64,000 nt of DNA from Epiperipatus broadwayi (Eukaryota; Onychophora; Udeonychophora; Euonychophora; Peripatidae). Under the pieces are notes generated by a model. That model saw nothing but the letters and a program-made list of their open reading frames with translations. It made no database searches and was not told the DNA's origin. Position 1 is the stretch's first letter. Each line of letters starts with the position of its first letter. The translations under genes were made by a program, and so were the position numbers. Shown in pieces: positions 36,290 to 48,390 of this stretch. The stretch is taken from assembly GCA_028023455.1 (NCBI GenBank), contig JAQFVV010006274.1, positions 930,001 through 994,000 of the forward strand. The letters run 5' to 3'.

Positions 36290-37190
36290 TAGTAAGTCAG
36301 TTTTTAAGCATTTGAAGGTGTGGAATTTTATATGAGAAACAGGATATTGTTTGTAAGTTTATTAAAAATGGCTCTAGAGGAATTTGACTTGTGAATTATT
36401 TTTATTGTATATGCATTCACACTTAATTGCTATATGATTGGATTATATATTCTCAGTGCTTCATATTTACTAAGTTTTTTTTTTTTTTATTGCTTATTAA
36501 AATTATTAGAAATTATATCTATTATTTAAAATAGTAAGTTGATTTGCTGAATATTTCATAAGATCTATGTTATTGTAATATTTTAGTCTTTTCAAATATC
36601 AATGTCTGATTTATTCACCATTTAACATTATGGTGATTAATTAAATAAAGATAGATAGATTTTTTTTTTTTTATTGAAGAAATATTTGAAGTTATTTACA
36701 ACTTTATTTAAAATTACTGCAGGAATTGAATTTATGAATTATTATTGTATGCACATTCAGATTTTGTTGTCATTGAATCGATTATATATTTTTAGCAGTT
36801 TATTTATATATTTACATTTTGAATATTGCTTGAAACTGTAAGCTAGTATGGTGAGTATTTTTAAAGATTGGCAGTAATATAAAGTCTCACCTATTTCAAA
36901 TATCACTGACATCTAATTTATTTTCTATACACTGTGATAATTATTTTGAAATGACCATTTTTTATAATATCTGATAAATTAGCATTGATATTAGAAAGCA
37001 TTGTTTACAGATTTATTAAAATAACTTTGGCGGTTGATTTGTGAATTACTATTTTTGTACATGCATTAAGTCTTAAGTCGTCCCTGAATGCATTATATAT
37101 TCTTAATATTACATATTTAATAACCATAGTTTCATTTAGTGTGCTTATTAAAATTATTGGTTATTATGTATTATATACTAGTAAAAATAG
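36290..37190. repeat. three-unit tandem array, unit about 310-340 bp
   Basis: Three diverged units share an ordered set of words: TTTATTAAAA.TGGC / TTTATTTAAAATTACTGC / TTTATTAAAATAACTTTGGC, then TTTATTGTATATGCATTCA and its variants near 36,400, 36,740 and 37,050, then ATTATATATTCT near 36,445, 36,785 and 37,095. Each unit includes GTGAATTA and a TCAAATATCA...ACATCTAATTTATT-like part. This is satellite-like or a repeated element body. There is no coding sequence. Confidence 0.7.
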
Positions 37191-37480
37191 ACATTTTTCT
37201 TTATTATTTATAGTATTTTTATGCAAATATAATCGAGATATTTTTATTATTTATTAATTAATTATGGATATTGGGAACTTTCTTTATGAAACAAATAGGA
37301 ACAATGCTGCAACTCTATTTTTTTTCTGCTTTATTCAAAGAAATTACTTTACATTAAAAGCATAAAATGATAGTAAGTTGATAATAATTATAATAATAAT
37401 GTCCTGCAAAATGGTTTATTGCCCTTTTCTGTCACTTCCAGTGTTCAAATTATGAACCTCCAAGCAATAAACTACTTGGT

Positions 37481-37830
37481 CATTTATACTTATATGTTGA
37501 ACTATTTCCATCATCTAATATTAAGTATTGAATGTCTTTAGAAAAATTTAACTTTATTTTAATATTCCAATTACTTTTAACTATAAAATGATTAGATCAT
37601 TAACTTAAAATTCAATAATTAAGAATATAAGGGTCTAGATTCGATTACCATGTTAGTACTGTCACTGGTTATGCCAGCAACACTTGAAAATATAGAATAA
37701 TACCATCCAAAACGTTGTGTATATTACTAACAGATTAATGTAATTGGAATATTTAAATAAAGTTAAATTTTTCTAAAGATTTCAATACTTAATATTAGGT
37801 GATGGAAATAGTCCAACATATAAATACAAC
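37481..37830. mobile_element. TIR element with an internal tRNA-derived SINE
   Basis: Inverted arms at about 37,481-37,578 and 37,734-37,830 match well: GTTGAACTATTTCCATCATC against GATGGAAATAGTCCAAC, and CTAATATTAAGTATTGAATG against CAATACTTAATATTAGGTG. Between them, from about 37,585 to 37,690, lies a plus-strand tRNA-like region. The same arm sequence and the same SINE recur near 39,318-39,615. Confidence 0.75.
37585..37695 (+). repeat. tRNA-derived SINE
   Basis: Part of a D arm and anticodon region (GATTAGATCATTAACTTAAAA) is followed by box B (GGTCTAGATTCGATTACC, 37,632-37,649) and a body with ATGTTAGTACTGTCACTGG and CAGCAACACTTGAA. The relative at 39,484-39,605, on the other strand, shares TTAAAATTCAATA, TGTCACT.GT and AGCA.CAC.TGAA. 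Box A is worn here. Confidence 0.6.
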
Positions 37831-38099
37831 TAAAATACTATTATGGCAAACGTTTAGGAAACTTGGTTATTCATTTACAGCAGTAATACAGTTAAGTAAA
37901 AGTAGCTAAATCTATATTGCACCTTATTATTTTGTGTGATCGTGCTCTTAGAATCTGTGATTTTCTATTCATTGACATTGAATTGATCTAAATATATTTG
38001 GTTATTGAGTCACCAGTTTCTCCAGTGATCTAAACTATCCACTAATCATTATACTTTATATACTATATAACGTATTATGGTCTCTGTTCTGAAAAACTT

Positions 38100-39310
38100 A
38101 GAAATGTTGTACAAATTGTTTACTTAAATTATTTATTAAATTTTATGCTTAAATTGCTTAAAATACATGCATTTTTATGTACACGCTGTGTGTGTGTGTG
38201 TTTATAAGAAAAATAGTTATTTAAAAACAATTTTTTTCTCCATCTGTATTATTATGCCCATTTCCCCTTCTTTTTTAAAGTGATAATTCACTCACCTGGG
38301 ATCTTATTTTTCTTAGTCTTTGTCTGTGGTAAATAGATTTATAGGTTGGATGAAGTCAGCTGATAGTCCCTAGGGTTTTTTTTTTTTTTTTAAAAAAAAA
38401 AAACAACACTACACTTTTTTTGAACGCTATTATTATTTAATTCTCTGAAATAGTTGTCATCTATTAAACAAAATGAGATTGTCCAGGTACAGGTCATCTA
38501 CTAAGATCTAAATATATTCTTTATCTAGGGTTTATGGAATCTAAAGGTGACAACAGTCAGCTCTTTGAAGATCCCGAAAGTCTTTGAATATATTTGACAA
38601 CTGAAAATATTGAGGCCTTCATCAGTCGAGATATGATCTCCCTGATCTTTTTTGCTTTTGTTCTTATAGGAATAGTAATAATAAAATTTTTAAAAAAAGA
38701 TAGTAAGAAGATGCTTTTGGTTTAAAAAAAAAATCTAGAAAGAAGCCGACAGATGCCTTATATGTTTATGTTTTGTTTATTATTTTTAATTTTTAAGCAA
38801 TCGAATACAATCATAATAATAACCTTAAATTCTACCCAGAAATATAAGAAATTTTATTGTGGTCTCAATGATATTATATATTTTTCAGAAGTTGTAAGAA
38901 TAAAATTCATGTTAAATTCTCTGCCTGAAGGCTTTTTATGATTATTATCCAATAGAATAATATAACTAAGGACTAACATATAAGTCATCATTCTGATAAT
39001 ATCGCACTGCAAGTCATCATTCTGACAGTATTTCATTGCTGGCTATCGCAATTTTTTTTTTTTAATGATAATCACTTTTTATTAACAATCTTGGGGAAAA
39101 TGTTTTGGAATAAAGTTTTTAATATCCAAGTTCTTTAAGCAAGAAATTAAAAACGGAAAGCAAGTTAGAGTATTTTGTTTTCTCAAAGTCATTAAAATTA
39201 TTTTTATAGTGTGCAAAACTTCTTTATGAATGTGTATTGGGAATTATGAAATAATAGACAATATATCTGAAAAAAAAAAAAAAACCAGAAAATCTGAGAA
39301 AACAGTTGAT
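38100..39310. other. AT-rich DNA, no gene seen
   Basis: A GT microsatellite (38,186-38,201) and T/A homopolymers (38,379-38,402) are visible. Overlapping frames at 38,753-39,036 have no family resemblance. Confidence 0.4.
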
Positions 39311-39317
39311 TATGATA

Positions 39318-39400
39318 ATATATTGGACTAGTTCCATCATCTATCATTATTTGTTGAATGTATAGAAAATTTTGAACTTTATTTAAACTTTTCAAATACA
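39318..39400. repeat. single arm of the 37.5-kb TIR element family
   Basis: It reads TTGGACTAGTTCCATCATCTAT, TGTTGAATGTATAGAAAATTTT and GAACTTTATTTAAA, close to the left arm at 37,490-37,575. A clear partner arm is not visible to the right, though 39,635-39,665 may be a worn remnant. Confidence 0.6.
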
Positions 39401-39483
39401 ATTTTCTAGTAATAACACATAAATAGACAATACAGGTTAGTAATTATATAATGTTTCCATTAGTATTATTCTCCACTGTTCTT

Positions 39484-39615
39484 CAGGTGCTGCTAGCCTG
39501 ACTAGTGACAATTTAGCATAGGAGTTGAACTTACAGGTTTAGAGATTCTCGAATATTGAATTTTAAGGCAATGCTCTAACCAACTGAGCTATTATTATCG
39601 GCAGTACCTTGCCAC
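39484..39615 (-). repeat. tRNA-derived SINE with clear boxes A and B
   Basis: The minus strand reads TAGCTCAGTTGGTTAGAGCA (box A and D arm, about 39,573-39,592), then CTTAAAATTCAATATTCGAG, then AAGTTCAACTCC (box B, about 39,521-39,532), and a body with TGTCACTAGTCAGGC and AGCAGCACCTGAAG. The distance between the boxes is longer than in a plain tRNA by some 15-20 bp, as in a tRNA with an added segment. It matches the SINE at 37,585-37,695. Confidence 0.75.
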
Positions 39616-39669
39616 TATCACTTTTAGTATTATACAATAAACTTCAATTACAATTGTATAACTAATTGT

Positions 39670-40060
39670 TTGGAAAGGGGTATGACTGCATGATGTCATA
39701 AACAATACTATTTTAAAAGGTAATCTAAACAAAAATTTTTAAAAATTATTTTGTTATTTTTGTGAAAATCAATTCTGGAATTTGTAGTTTTGAGTCCTTC
39801 ACTTTACATCATTAAACTGTGTAGAATATAAATTTTAATGAATAATTTCATTATTGGACACAATCTGAATTTATTTGTATTAATGAGATGATTATTGATA
39901 TGGTGACTGTAAAAAAAAAAGGGACTATTATGATGTAGCCATTTTTTTCTGAATTCAAAACAATTTTATTCCTACCAGCGCTAATCCTATGATAACCTTT
40001 AAGCACAAATATTTTAAAAATCCAAGACTGAGAATGTGCCTATCTTGAATTAACTTAATA
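39670..40060. other. AT-rich DNA, no gene seen
   Basis: No recognisable element was found. Confidence 0.4.
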
Positions 40061-40064
40061 ATTT

Positions 40065-40695
40065 TTGGTACTTGTGAGTTTTCAAGTCATCCAAGATGGC
40101 AATGCTTATTTTTGATAAATCTACAGTCATGCCCCCCTCCCCCCATGTTAAAAAAAAAAAGCCTGCTAGGAAACATCATATTTAATAATTACATTTTATT
40201 TTTTTGTTGCTGTTATTTTAGACAAAGAAATCATTTTGAAAAAAATATTTAGTTTTTTTTTTTTTTGATTGTCTTATTAACAGAAAAATGAAAAAATATA
40301 TATAAATACAATATGCGATCATATCATGACAGGATCTCATATTTTTGGAAATAGTCCACTGCATTACATTCTATGACAAGAAGGTCCCAATTTTTTATCA
40401 TTATGACAATTACCAAAAGCTATTGACAAAAACAAACAAACACTGAATTGAACCAAAGTACATGTTAAGAATGTCTTGTCATTTCCACATTATAATACAA
40501 GTTAAAAAAATTGAAATAAAGCGTGTTGATGAAATTTATCAGAATTTTTTTTTTTTTTAAATTTAACAATCAATTTATTGATTGTATAATTTAAAAACTA
40601 ACATATCTTCAGTAGATTATAGACCCTTGAAATTACATTTATCAAAAATACAGGGTGCCATCTTGATTTACTTGAAAAGTCACAAATACATAATT
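40065..40695. mobile_element. MITE-like element with about 55-bp inverted ends
   Basis: TTTTCAAGTCATCCAAGATGGC and TATTTTTGATAAAT at about 40,078-40,122 are inverted relative to ATTTATCAAAAATACAGGGT and GCCATCTTGATTTACTTGAAAA at about 40,638-40,680. The roughly 600-bp body has poly-A/T and a C-rich run and no coding sequence. The target duplication is not clear. Confidence 0.7.
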
Positions 40696-41369
40696 TTTGT
40701 AACATAGTAAAATTTCAATTAATGAATTGTGACTGAATAAAAGGAAAATATTACTTTAATTTCACTTCTCTGAAAGTTTTTTTTAATCCATAGCAACTAT
40801 GAACAATATGTGATAATGAAATTTCATATATCTTAATTTCTTAGAATTTTTTTAATTGAACAAGTGTCTGTCTCATTATCTTCGTAGATATGTCTCTATT
40901 TTACAAAAACAATATTAGTTTGAATTTACCTTGTATAGTGCAGTAAATTTTGTGTCATTTATCTAGAGTTTAATGGTATGTTTTACCAGGTGGCAGTCTA
41001 AATTTTAAATGTAATAATTTTGATCCTTTGTTTTTTTTATAGTTATTTTTTTTTTTCGAATGTTAAATTTTTATACTACATTTTATAAGTAATGCTTGCA
41101 ATAATAAAAATCAAAGTTATTTTATTTTAATATCTGATTGTATTATTTAAAAACAAAATGCATTCAGCTGAATTCTTTCACAAAGCTATAAAAATATTAA
41201 GCATTATTGCTTTTTATATAGTATTATTCCATAACTTTCATTACTGTAAAACTTCAACTTTTTTTGTATGCCAATATGTTGACTAGTCTGACATCAAGTG
41301 AATGAAAACATTCTACTGATGAAAATTTTAATAAAGAAATGAGTCTCACAGGTCCTTGTTTTGAAGAAT

Positions 41370-42770
41370 AGTTCTTGAGAATATTGGATAATGAAGATGA
41401 TGATAGTGATGTAACTGAAACTGTAAAATGTAATAATGATGTGGAAATGGAGAGTGAACACAACATTAATGTTGAAATGTCTGAATAAATTTATGCAATA
41501 ATATATTTGGCCATAATAATGAATTCAAATAATCCAAAGAGTAAGTCAGCATACTATAATCAAAGCTTTGTCAGGATTGACAAATTATGCAAAACTTTAG
41601 GAGATAGCACAAATCTTATAATGTGGTTAAATAAAAAATAAAACAAGCAAGAAAAAAATATAAAATTAAAATCATAGATATTTTCATGAAATGGATTTAT
41701 TAGAATTGAAAACATTTTTATTCAAATCAGGCAATGAAAGTCTTGATTATTTTTTTTGTAACTGATGGAACTGAATGAGAAATTTTTGATTAGCTATGCC
41801 TAAAAGTTTTGAATTTTTATTTTTCTGCCTTTATTTTGATAATAATGATGATTGAAAAGAACAAGAAAAAAATGATGCTGCATCTGCTATAAGTAAATTA
41901 TTTGAAATGTTTAGCAAAAATTGTATAAATATATATATAATTGGAATGCAAGTTTGCATTGATGCTTTATTAAATAATTATTTTCTAAATGCTTATATAT
42001 ATTCAAGAAAAGTTTCTGAGACATTTATAAAGAAGAAAAATGTACTAGCATCATCATTCCATCACAATGTGTTATTAAATTGGTAAACCCAATATAATGT
42101 TCCAACAGAAATATTAACCAGACATTTGATTTAGTTCTGTAGAAGTGGTCTTATAGTTACAAAAGCAAGGACTAACTTATTTGGGAACTTTGAAGAAAAA
42201 TAAATAATATTCATTTTTTCTGACATTAAAGTCTAGATCAATAGAAAACCGTTTACATGGATTTTGTAATGATGATACATTTATCATTCCATTCACCCTT
42301 CTAACAAAATCAATACTAGAACTGGCAATGCTGAGATGATTGCAGAATACAACTTGACAAAAGAAGGTGTGAAAGTTCTTGACCAGAAATGTACTAATTA
42401 TCCTGCGGGTGAAAAAGACATTTGTCAATGGCAATTATTTTCTAAATGTTGTATAAGCAGTCAACAAAAATTCAATGCATGAATTTTTTTAAAATATTGA
42501 TAAAATTATAAATCCATACTTAAAACCAAGGTTTATAATTTGCAACCTACAAAATAAACTTTGTGCTCTTATTTTACTAGCATTAGAAACCTGAAATTAC
42601 TGATAATGACACTGGCAAGAATCCAGATAAAGAAAACTTCATTCAGTATTCTACTCTATGCAGTTGTGAAGAAAAACTTTATATCTGCAGAATATGTGCT
42701 GATTTATATAGAGCACATCAAAAAACATGCATTAAGAATTCTATTTTAAAATAAACTTTTAAAATTATTT
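41370..42770 (+). pseudogene. piggyBac-type transposase, broken
   Basis: The order of fragments is that of piggyBac: an acidic N-terminus (LDNEDDDSDVTETVK, near 41,380), FSAF-type sequence with AASAISKLFEMFSKNC (near 41,820-41,920, then VCIDAL, the altered first catalytic segment), LTYLGTLKKNK (near 42,170), RLHGFCNDDTFI (near 42,250), INTRTGNAEMIAEYNLTKEGV and LDQKCTNY (about 42,315-42,400), and the Cys-rich end CEEKLYICRICADLYRAHQKTC (near 42,665-42,735, split here over frames). Stops are frequent. TTAA target sites and termini were not identified. Confidence 0.8.
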
Positions 42771-42799
42771 TTAGTTTGTTTGTCCATTTGGGATTTTAA

Positions 42800-43740
42800 T
42801 TATACCTTAAAACAATATTTCTCAGTATTATATACTGACTGTAGTGTTATCATTACAAAAATACATTGTAGTCATTGCAAGTTAATTAAATTTATTTATT
42901 TAAATCCATTTAACACTTTGATATTTTCATTATTCTTTCTGGCAGCAGTTTTTGTAAGTATTCAACACTTGATTTAAATATTTAAATCTTTATTTTATAG
43001 TAGAATTCAATAAGTTGGATTTGATTTGTTATGAATATAAGTTTACAAATGAAAAACATCCTAAAAAATCATACCTGAACTTTGCAAATTAAAAAAAAAT
43101 AGTATAATGTAAAATAAGGTGATAAATATAAGTAGAACAATGACTTTTATATTGAATATTTACATTAAAGCTTTGGGAAAAAGTTAATTAACAAAATTTT
43201 TATTGAATAAACTTTATTTATAAAATCTGAATGAATTTTTGTTAAGGCATCATAAAGCTATGACATTGTGTTCTAAAATATCGCTAAAGTTCGTACCATT
43301 GTTGGCATACTATTATTAATCATAGTTTTCATTTTGCTGTTAAAATTAATTTCTTTAATTTGTTTTTTTTTTTTTAAAAAGGAAACATGTTTGATTCATA
43401 TCAAAGTATAATTATGTATTATACTTTTGATTTCAAATAATTATTGTACAAATATTTTATAAAAATAATCATAAGAATTTTAAATAAATTATGAAAAATC
43501 TTCAGTTTTTTTTATTTATCACTATTAACTTGTTGACTTTGAGCAATTTGTTTTGGAGATGCTGCTGGTATTTTTTTTCACTTTAAACCACTCTTCTGCC
43601 TAATCTTTAATATTATGTTTCTAGTTTTTGGACTCATTTGATGCTAGAAAAATAATTAATACAAAATATATGTATTCATTTTTAAAAAAAATCTTCAGAT
43701 TTCAGGACTTTCCATTAGTCGCCATCGAAAGAAAGTAAAG
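42800..43740. other. AT-rich DNA, no gene seen
   Basis: No recognisable element. It may include the 3' part of the piggyBac copy. Confidence 0.4.
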
Positions 43741-43759
43741 TTTTTCTTCTTTATATAAA

Positions 43760-44830
43760 GGAGTTTGAAGAGTAGGAGAGGTTTATCATTGAAATGCTTA
43801 AATAAGACTAGAAAGGATGTAATAGGTTTATGGCTACGTAGGCAGTATGTAAATGTGAGAAAGGAGATGAAAAATTGGTTTCTAAATGTAGATAGTTTAA
43901 AGAGAAAGTCAGGAGAAATGGCACAAAATGTAGTTGAGGAAGATAGAATAGAGTATGTTTTTCAAGGGAGTGACAGGAGATATGGATGGTAAAATAAGTA
44001 GTGCAATGGAGATGGTTATCCAAAAAATAAGTAAGATAGAGAAAGAGGTAAAGGATGTAGAAGCAAAATTACAATTATTAGAGAAAGTGTGAACAGATAA
44101 AGGAATTATTGAATAAGAATGATAAGGAAGAAGTAGATAAGAGAGTCCAGAAGTTTGAAGGGAATGCTGCGGATGAAGTAGGGGAAGTAAGCTATGAGAC
44201 AGTATTGATGAGATTCGCTAATTAGAGAATGTGGAGATATAATTGCAAGGACAAATAGAAACAGGTATGTAAGAATATATTTGCCTGGAGCTAAAATTAG
44301 GAATTTTACAGATAAGGTAAAGAAACAAGGGATTAGAGATGGGTATGTTATGGTAGGGACAAAAATTTGTCAGAGCTTTCAGAGAGTAATGGATGAGTAC
44401 ATAGAATAGATTAGTAATTTGAGTAAGATTAAAGGAAGAGTATGAATAGTTGGATTATTAGATAGGGCATGTTCTATAAATGATAGATTGAAAAAATTGT
44501 GTAAGAGAAATTATGTTATGTTTGTGGATGTGTGGGATTTTTTTATTAGTAAGAGGGAGTTATATAGTAAAGATGGATTGCACTTAGGAAAACAAGGAGT
44601 TTGATTTATAAAGAAGAATTTAGTTTGGGAAACTTATAAAGGGGAGAGGGGTTTAAGTTGCAGGGTTATCAGAAAAAAGAATGGACAGGATGTAAGAAAT
44701 AAACAAAGGCTAGCTGATTTGAATATAAATGTAAATGTGGAGAGGGAATGGGTCTGCAAAATTAATGATAAGCAAGTTATTTATAAATGTAAATGTAATG
44801 GAAAAGAAAAAATTAAGAATTTATAAAAGA
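43760..44830 (+). pseudogene. CR1-like LINE ORF1 with SGNH-esterase-like domain
   Basis: The first open frame (43,765-43,992) gives a basic, helical segment. Next comes a coiled-coil-like part (SKIEKEVKDVEAKLQLLE, near 44,030). Then comes the esterase-like domain in nearly one frame: RYVRIYLPGAKIRNFTDKV (near 44,275), VMVGTKICQSF (GTND-type block with the key residues altered), IVGLLDRACSINDRLKKLC and MFVDVWDFF (near 44,520), and SKDGLHLGKQG (the DGLHL block with the catalytic Asp/His pair). CR1/L2-group LINEs carry such an esterase in ORF1. A few stops interrupt it. Confidence 0.75.
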
Positions 44831-44859
44831 GTAGTTAGGAAAGAAGAAATTATTAAAAT

Positions 44860-46360
44860 TGGATATTTGAATATGTAAGGTGGTAGGAGACCAGAAAAGT
44901 GGCTGGAATTAAACAAAGCATTCGTAGTGGAAACATATCTAAGAGAAGAAGACTCACCTATACTGGAAGAATTGGTATGGCAGCGTATAAATCGAAAAGA
45001 AAAAATGGTGATAATATAGGAGATATGTCAAAAAAGTATTTAAATAGTGTTAATTGTCAAGAACATTTGTGGTTTGAGATAAAGTTATGAAGACGAGAGG
45101 ATGGTGGCTATAGTGTATATAGCCACTGGAGATAGTTAAACTATAATGGAGTGGAACAGTAACATATATGAATGCCTAGTGAAGGATGTACAGAGTTTGA
45201 AAAAAAGGACAAACAGAATATTGTTTATAGAGGATATGAATGGTCATATTGAAGAAATCGATGATGTTGGTAACAAGAATGGGCAGCTTTAAAGAATTTT
45301 TGGCAAAGAGTGAATTTGAGCATTGGAAAATTGTTAAAATATTTATGAGGGACAATCAATACACATGGTCTAGAAATAATATATTTCACACAATAGATTG
45401 TGTATTAGTAGAGAAAGAGGAAATGAATAAAGTATGGAAAATTAAAGTATTTGATAATGAAGAGAGATTATGTAATAGTGATCATAATTTCTTTATAATA
45501 GAAATGTTTAGTAATGTGATGGGAAATAGTAATAAAAGTCGTAAGATAGTGAAATATGTGGATGGAGAATAAACAATAAGAATAACTTAAAAGAATGTAA
45601 AAAACTATGGGAGTGTAAGTTGGGGATGAATATAAGGACTGGTGTTGTGAAGTAGAAAAATTGGCAAATAGAGTGGTTTTAGATGAGCATATTCAGAAAA
45701 ATAAAAGAAATAAAGAAGTGAGAGTTAGTAAAAGTGTAAAAGAGAAGAAAAAAGCATGCAGAGAATATAAATGTTCTTAACAAGGAAAATGAAAATGTTA
45801 AATGGGAAAAGTACTTAGAAAAAAGGAACTTGGCCAAAATAGATAATTATAGAGACAAAACAAAATTAAATAGTAAATTGTTGGAGGATATAAATAAAAG
45901 TAGAAGGGATGGGAATAAAAAATTTTGGAAATACATTAAAAGAAGGAATATAGGGGAGAGAGAAAAGCATTACTAGATGATGAGTGTAGGTCTAGAGAAG
46001 AATTTGACAAGCTTAAATAATTATGTAATGGGTATAGAAAATATGCTAGATGTGAAGGACAGAGTGATAACAAACATAAAAGCATAAAGTAATGGAAATA
46101 TTAGGTTTACAGAAAATGAACTTTCTGAATAAGACGGGGAAGAAATTGAAAAGTGGAAAGGTAAGTGGTTTAGATGGATGGGCAGCAGAGATGGTAATGA
46201 ATTTAGGACATAGGGCAAAATGGAACCTGTTACCATATTTTAATAAAATGACATGGGCGAGGGATATTCGGGACAGTTGGAATAATACAAGAGTAAGGCT
46301 ACTTTTTAAAGGAAAGAGTAAGGATCATAGAAAGTTAAGTAATTATTGATCAATTGCCAA
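44860..46360 (+). pseudogene. CR1-like LINE ORF2, truncated in the RT
   Basis: Pieces in order: start of the endonuclease (about 44,899-45,090 frame and the YVRW-like segment before it), LFIEDMNGHIEEIDDVGN (GDFNG-type block, near 45,225), NQYTWSRNNIFHTIDCVLV (near 45,355-45,420) and SDHNFFIIEMF (SDH box, near 45,478). A linker follows, then KLKSGKVSGLDGWAAEMV (LKNGKAPGPDGI block, 46,150) and W.NTRVRLLFKGK...YRKLSNY (near 46,280-46,350). The RT catalytic blocks are missing: similarity ends near 46,360, so the copy has lost its 3' part. Confidence 0.8.
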
Positions 46361-46369
46361 TATATAAGT

Positions 46370-47090
46370 TTTTGCATATATTATACTGGTCGAAATTGTA
46401 TGTTAATTCAACACGATTCATAGTCTGGGTAAAAGTTCCTCGAATCCAACTATGCACGAGATCAAAGATTAAGAATATTAATGGATTCTAACCTCTTTAT
46501 CCACCCTCTAAATCTAACAAACAATTAACACTTTCGAGGCAAGCAATTAATTTTTTTAAACTTCGGCCCACAGCAACAGTAGTAGAACATGAGCCATGAC
46601 TATTTCTAACATTTAACCCTAGCATTTAGTTTAGTTACACCTATGCATGAGTTGCTGAAGGAATCGTGTGTGTGACCTTGACTCATCAGATTGCAGCACA
46701 ATATTTAGATAAAAACGCAAACTTTAAAGTAAAATTAATTAAAATGAACCACAGGTAGGTTAAATCCTTACATATATTTTAATAAAACAATGCACATTTA
46801 TAATTCTTTAATATCTTGCTAATTAATTCCATATTCACTAACAGACAATTTCGATTGTATAATTAACATATGCCTCTTGCAAGGTAGTGGTATAATTTAT
46901 ATGCCAATTTAAAACAGAAGGATGATTAAAGTTCTTTGGTAGATGCCAATTCAAGTATGTGCGGGAAGAAAAACAAGTTTTTAAAAGCATTACTTTCTGA
47001 TTAAATTTAACATAAATGAAATCATTATAAAAGAGAAATAATTTGATTATGTTTTTAAGAAATGGTTTCGAAGAGATTGACACGCTTGAA
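46370..47090. other. unassigned sequence between LINE and LTR candidate
   Basis: Moderately AT-rich DNA without a recognisable frame. It may be part of a minus-strand LTR that starts near 47,826. Confidence 0.3.
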
Positions 47091-47099
47091 TGCAAAGCA

Positions 47100-47826
47100 G
47101 ATTGTGATATTCATAAATAAATATGCTAATGATAATAAAATATAAACTAATATGATCAAATCATAGTCAACCCACCACGATATGTTCAGAGAAATAGAAA
47201 AATAATCACATCCAGCATTTGAGATGACATAACCAGCACAAACTCAATCCCACTGGCTGGTTCCAGAGATGCAAAGAATAGAGCACATGCCCCAAGAGAT
47301 GAATGGTTTGCATAGTTTGCAAACCTCAAGATATTTCAGGTGAAAGATCAGGAATTGCCAAGTCTTGCTAAGCCCAGCTTACCTCGGGTCTTTTCATTTT
47401 TGTCTTTTATACCATGATCTCTATTTTTAGCCAATGAATCTATGGTATAATTCTGATATAGCTATCAAAAGGACAAAACAGGCAATCAAGCAGAGTGCTG
47501 GTGAGGCAAAGACAAATACTGAAAAAATATCATTCTTTTAAAATTACTTTATGAAAATTATACTGAGCCACATAAGATTATATTTATATATAATAATGAA
47601 TTGCCCAAGATTGGATCTCAACAAATAACTCTCAAATATTATATGAATATCATTTCTTTCTGAGGCAACACATCTCTCCCTTCAAAATGAAATCCCACCA
47701 ACATTTTAAATTTAATATTACTAAATTCTCTCTTATGACTTAGCACGGAATAACCTTCTAACCCTTTTTTTATTCTTTTAAAATGGAATAATATAATTAA
47801 CAGTTCCACATGTGATCTAGCATCTC
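47100..47826 (-). repeat. possible solo LTR or LTR piece
   Basis: On the minus strand a polypurine-like TTTTGGGGGAGA (about 47,837-47,826) is followed at once by TGCTAGATCACATG, the layout of a polypurine tract and LTR start. About 400 bp later comes GGTATAAAAGACAAAAATG (near 47,415), which could be a promoter TATA box, and a less AT-rich stretch (47,170-47,400). I could not find the LTR end or a second copy, so this is a suggestion only. Confidence 0.3.
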
Positions 47827-48040
47827 CCCCAAAACTAACCATCTGGGCATGAATTAGGTTATTAGAATAAAAATATAAAACAAAACAAAGTCATTTCCTC
47901 TCGACAAAAAGAGTGCTCTAAGTAATAATCATTTGGAGCAAAATATATATTTATTTACTGACAGTTATTGGTCGGGAAATAGGAAGCCAATCATTTAAAT
48001 CATAAGACAAAATGTAAACAAGGCAGGCATAAATTTTATC

Positions 48041-48138
48041 GAGATGGAACAAATTGGCACATAAATAGAATTTTAAATCAGATATTATTGAGATGGAACA
48101 AATTGGTACATAAATAGAATTTTAAATCAGATATTTAT
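48041..48138. repeat. 49-bp tandem duplication
   Basis: GAGATGGAACAAATTGG.AC and the following 29 bp occur at 48,041 and 48,090 with one difference. Confidence 0.9.
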
Positions 48139-48390
48139 AAATCTGAACAATATATATCTATAGGTAAGTAATAAATATCTTTATAGATCGCTTTAATAAG
48201 AAAAGTTTTTGCATTAAGGGATGCATAATTTAAGACAGATTACAGAGATATTAAACTTAAGTTATAGAAAGTCAAGATTATAAAGTTTAGTTAATACAGT
48301 ATTAATTATAAATTTATTAAACGCACATAGTTTACGTAGTAATATTTACTGAGGCTATAACCTCGAGAATATGCGTGTAAAAATACAGTA

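Noticed and set aside
39484-39615. Functional tRNA gene.
   Set aside because: Boxes A and B are good, but the distance is too long, the arms do not pair, and a second copy with the same downstream body exists at 37,585. It is a SINE.
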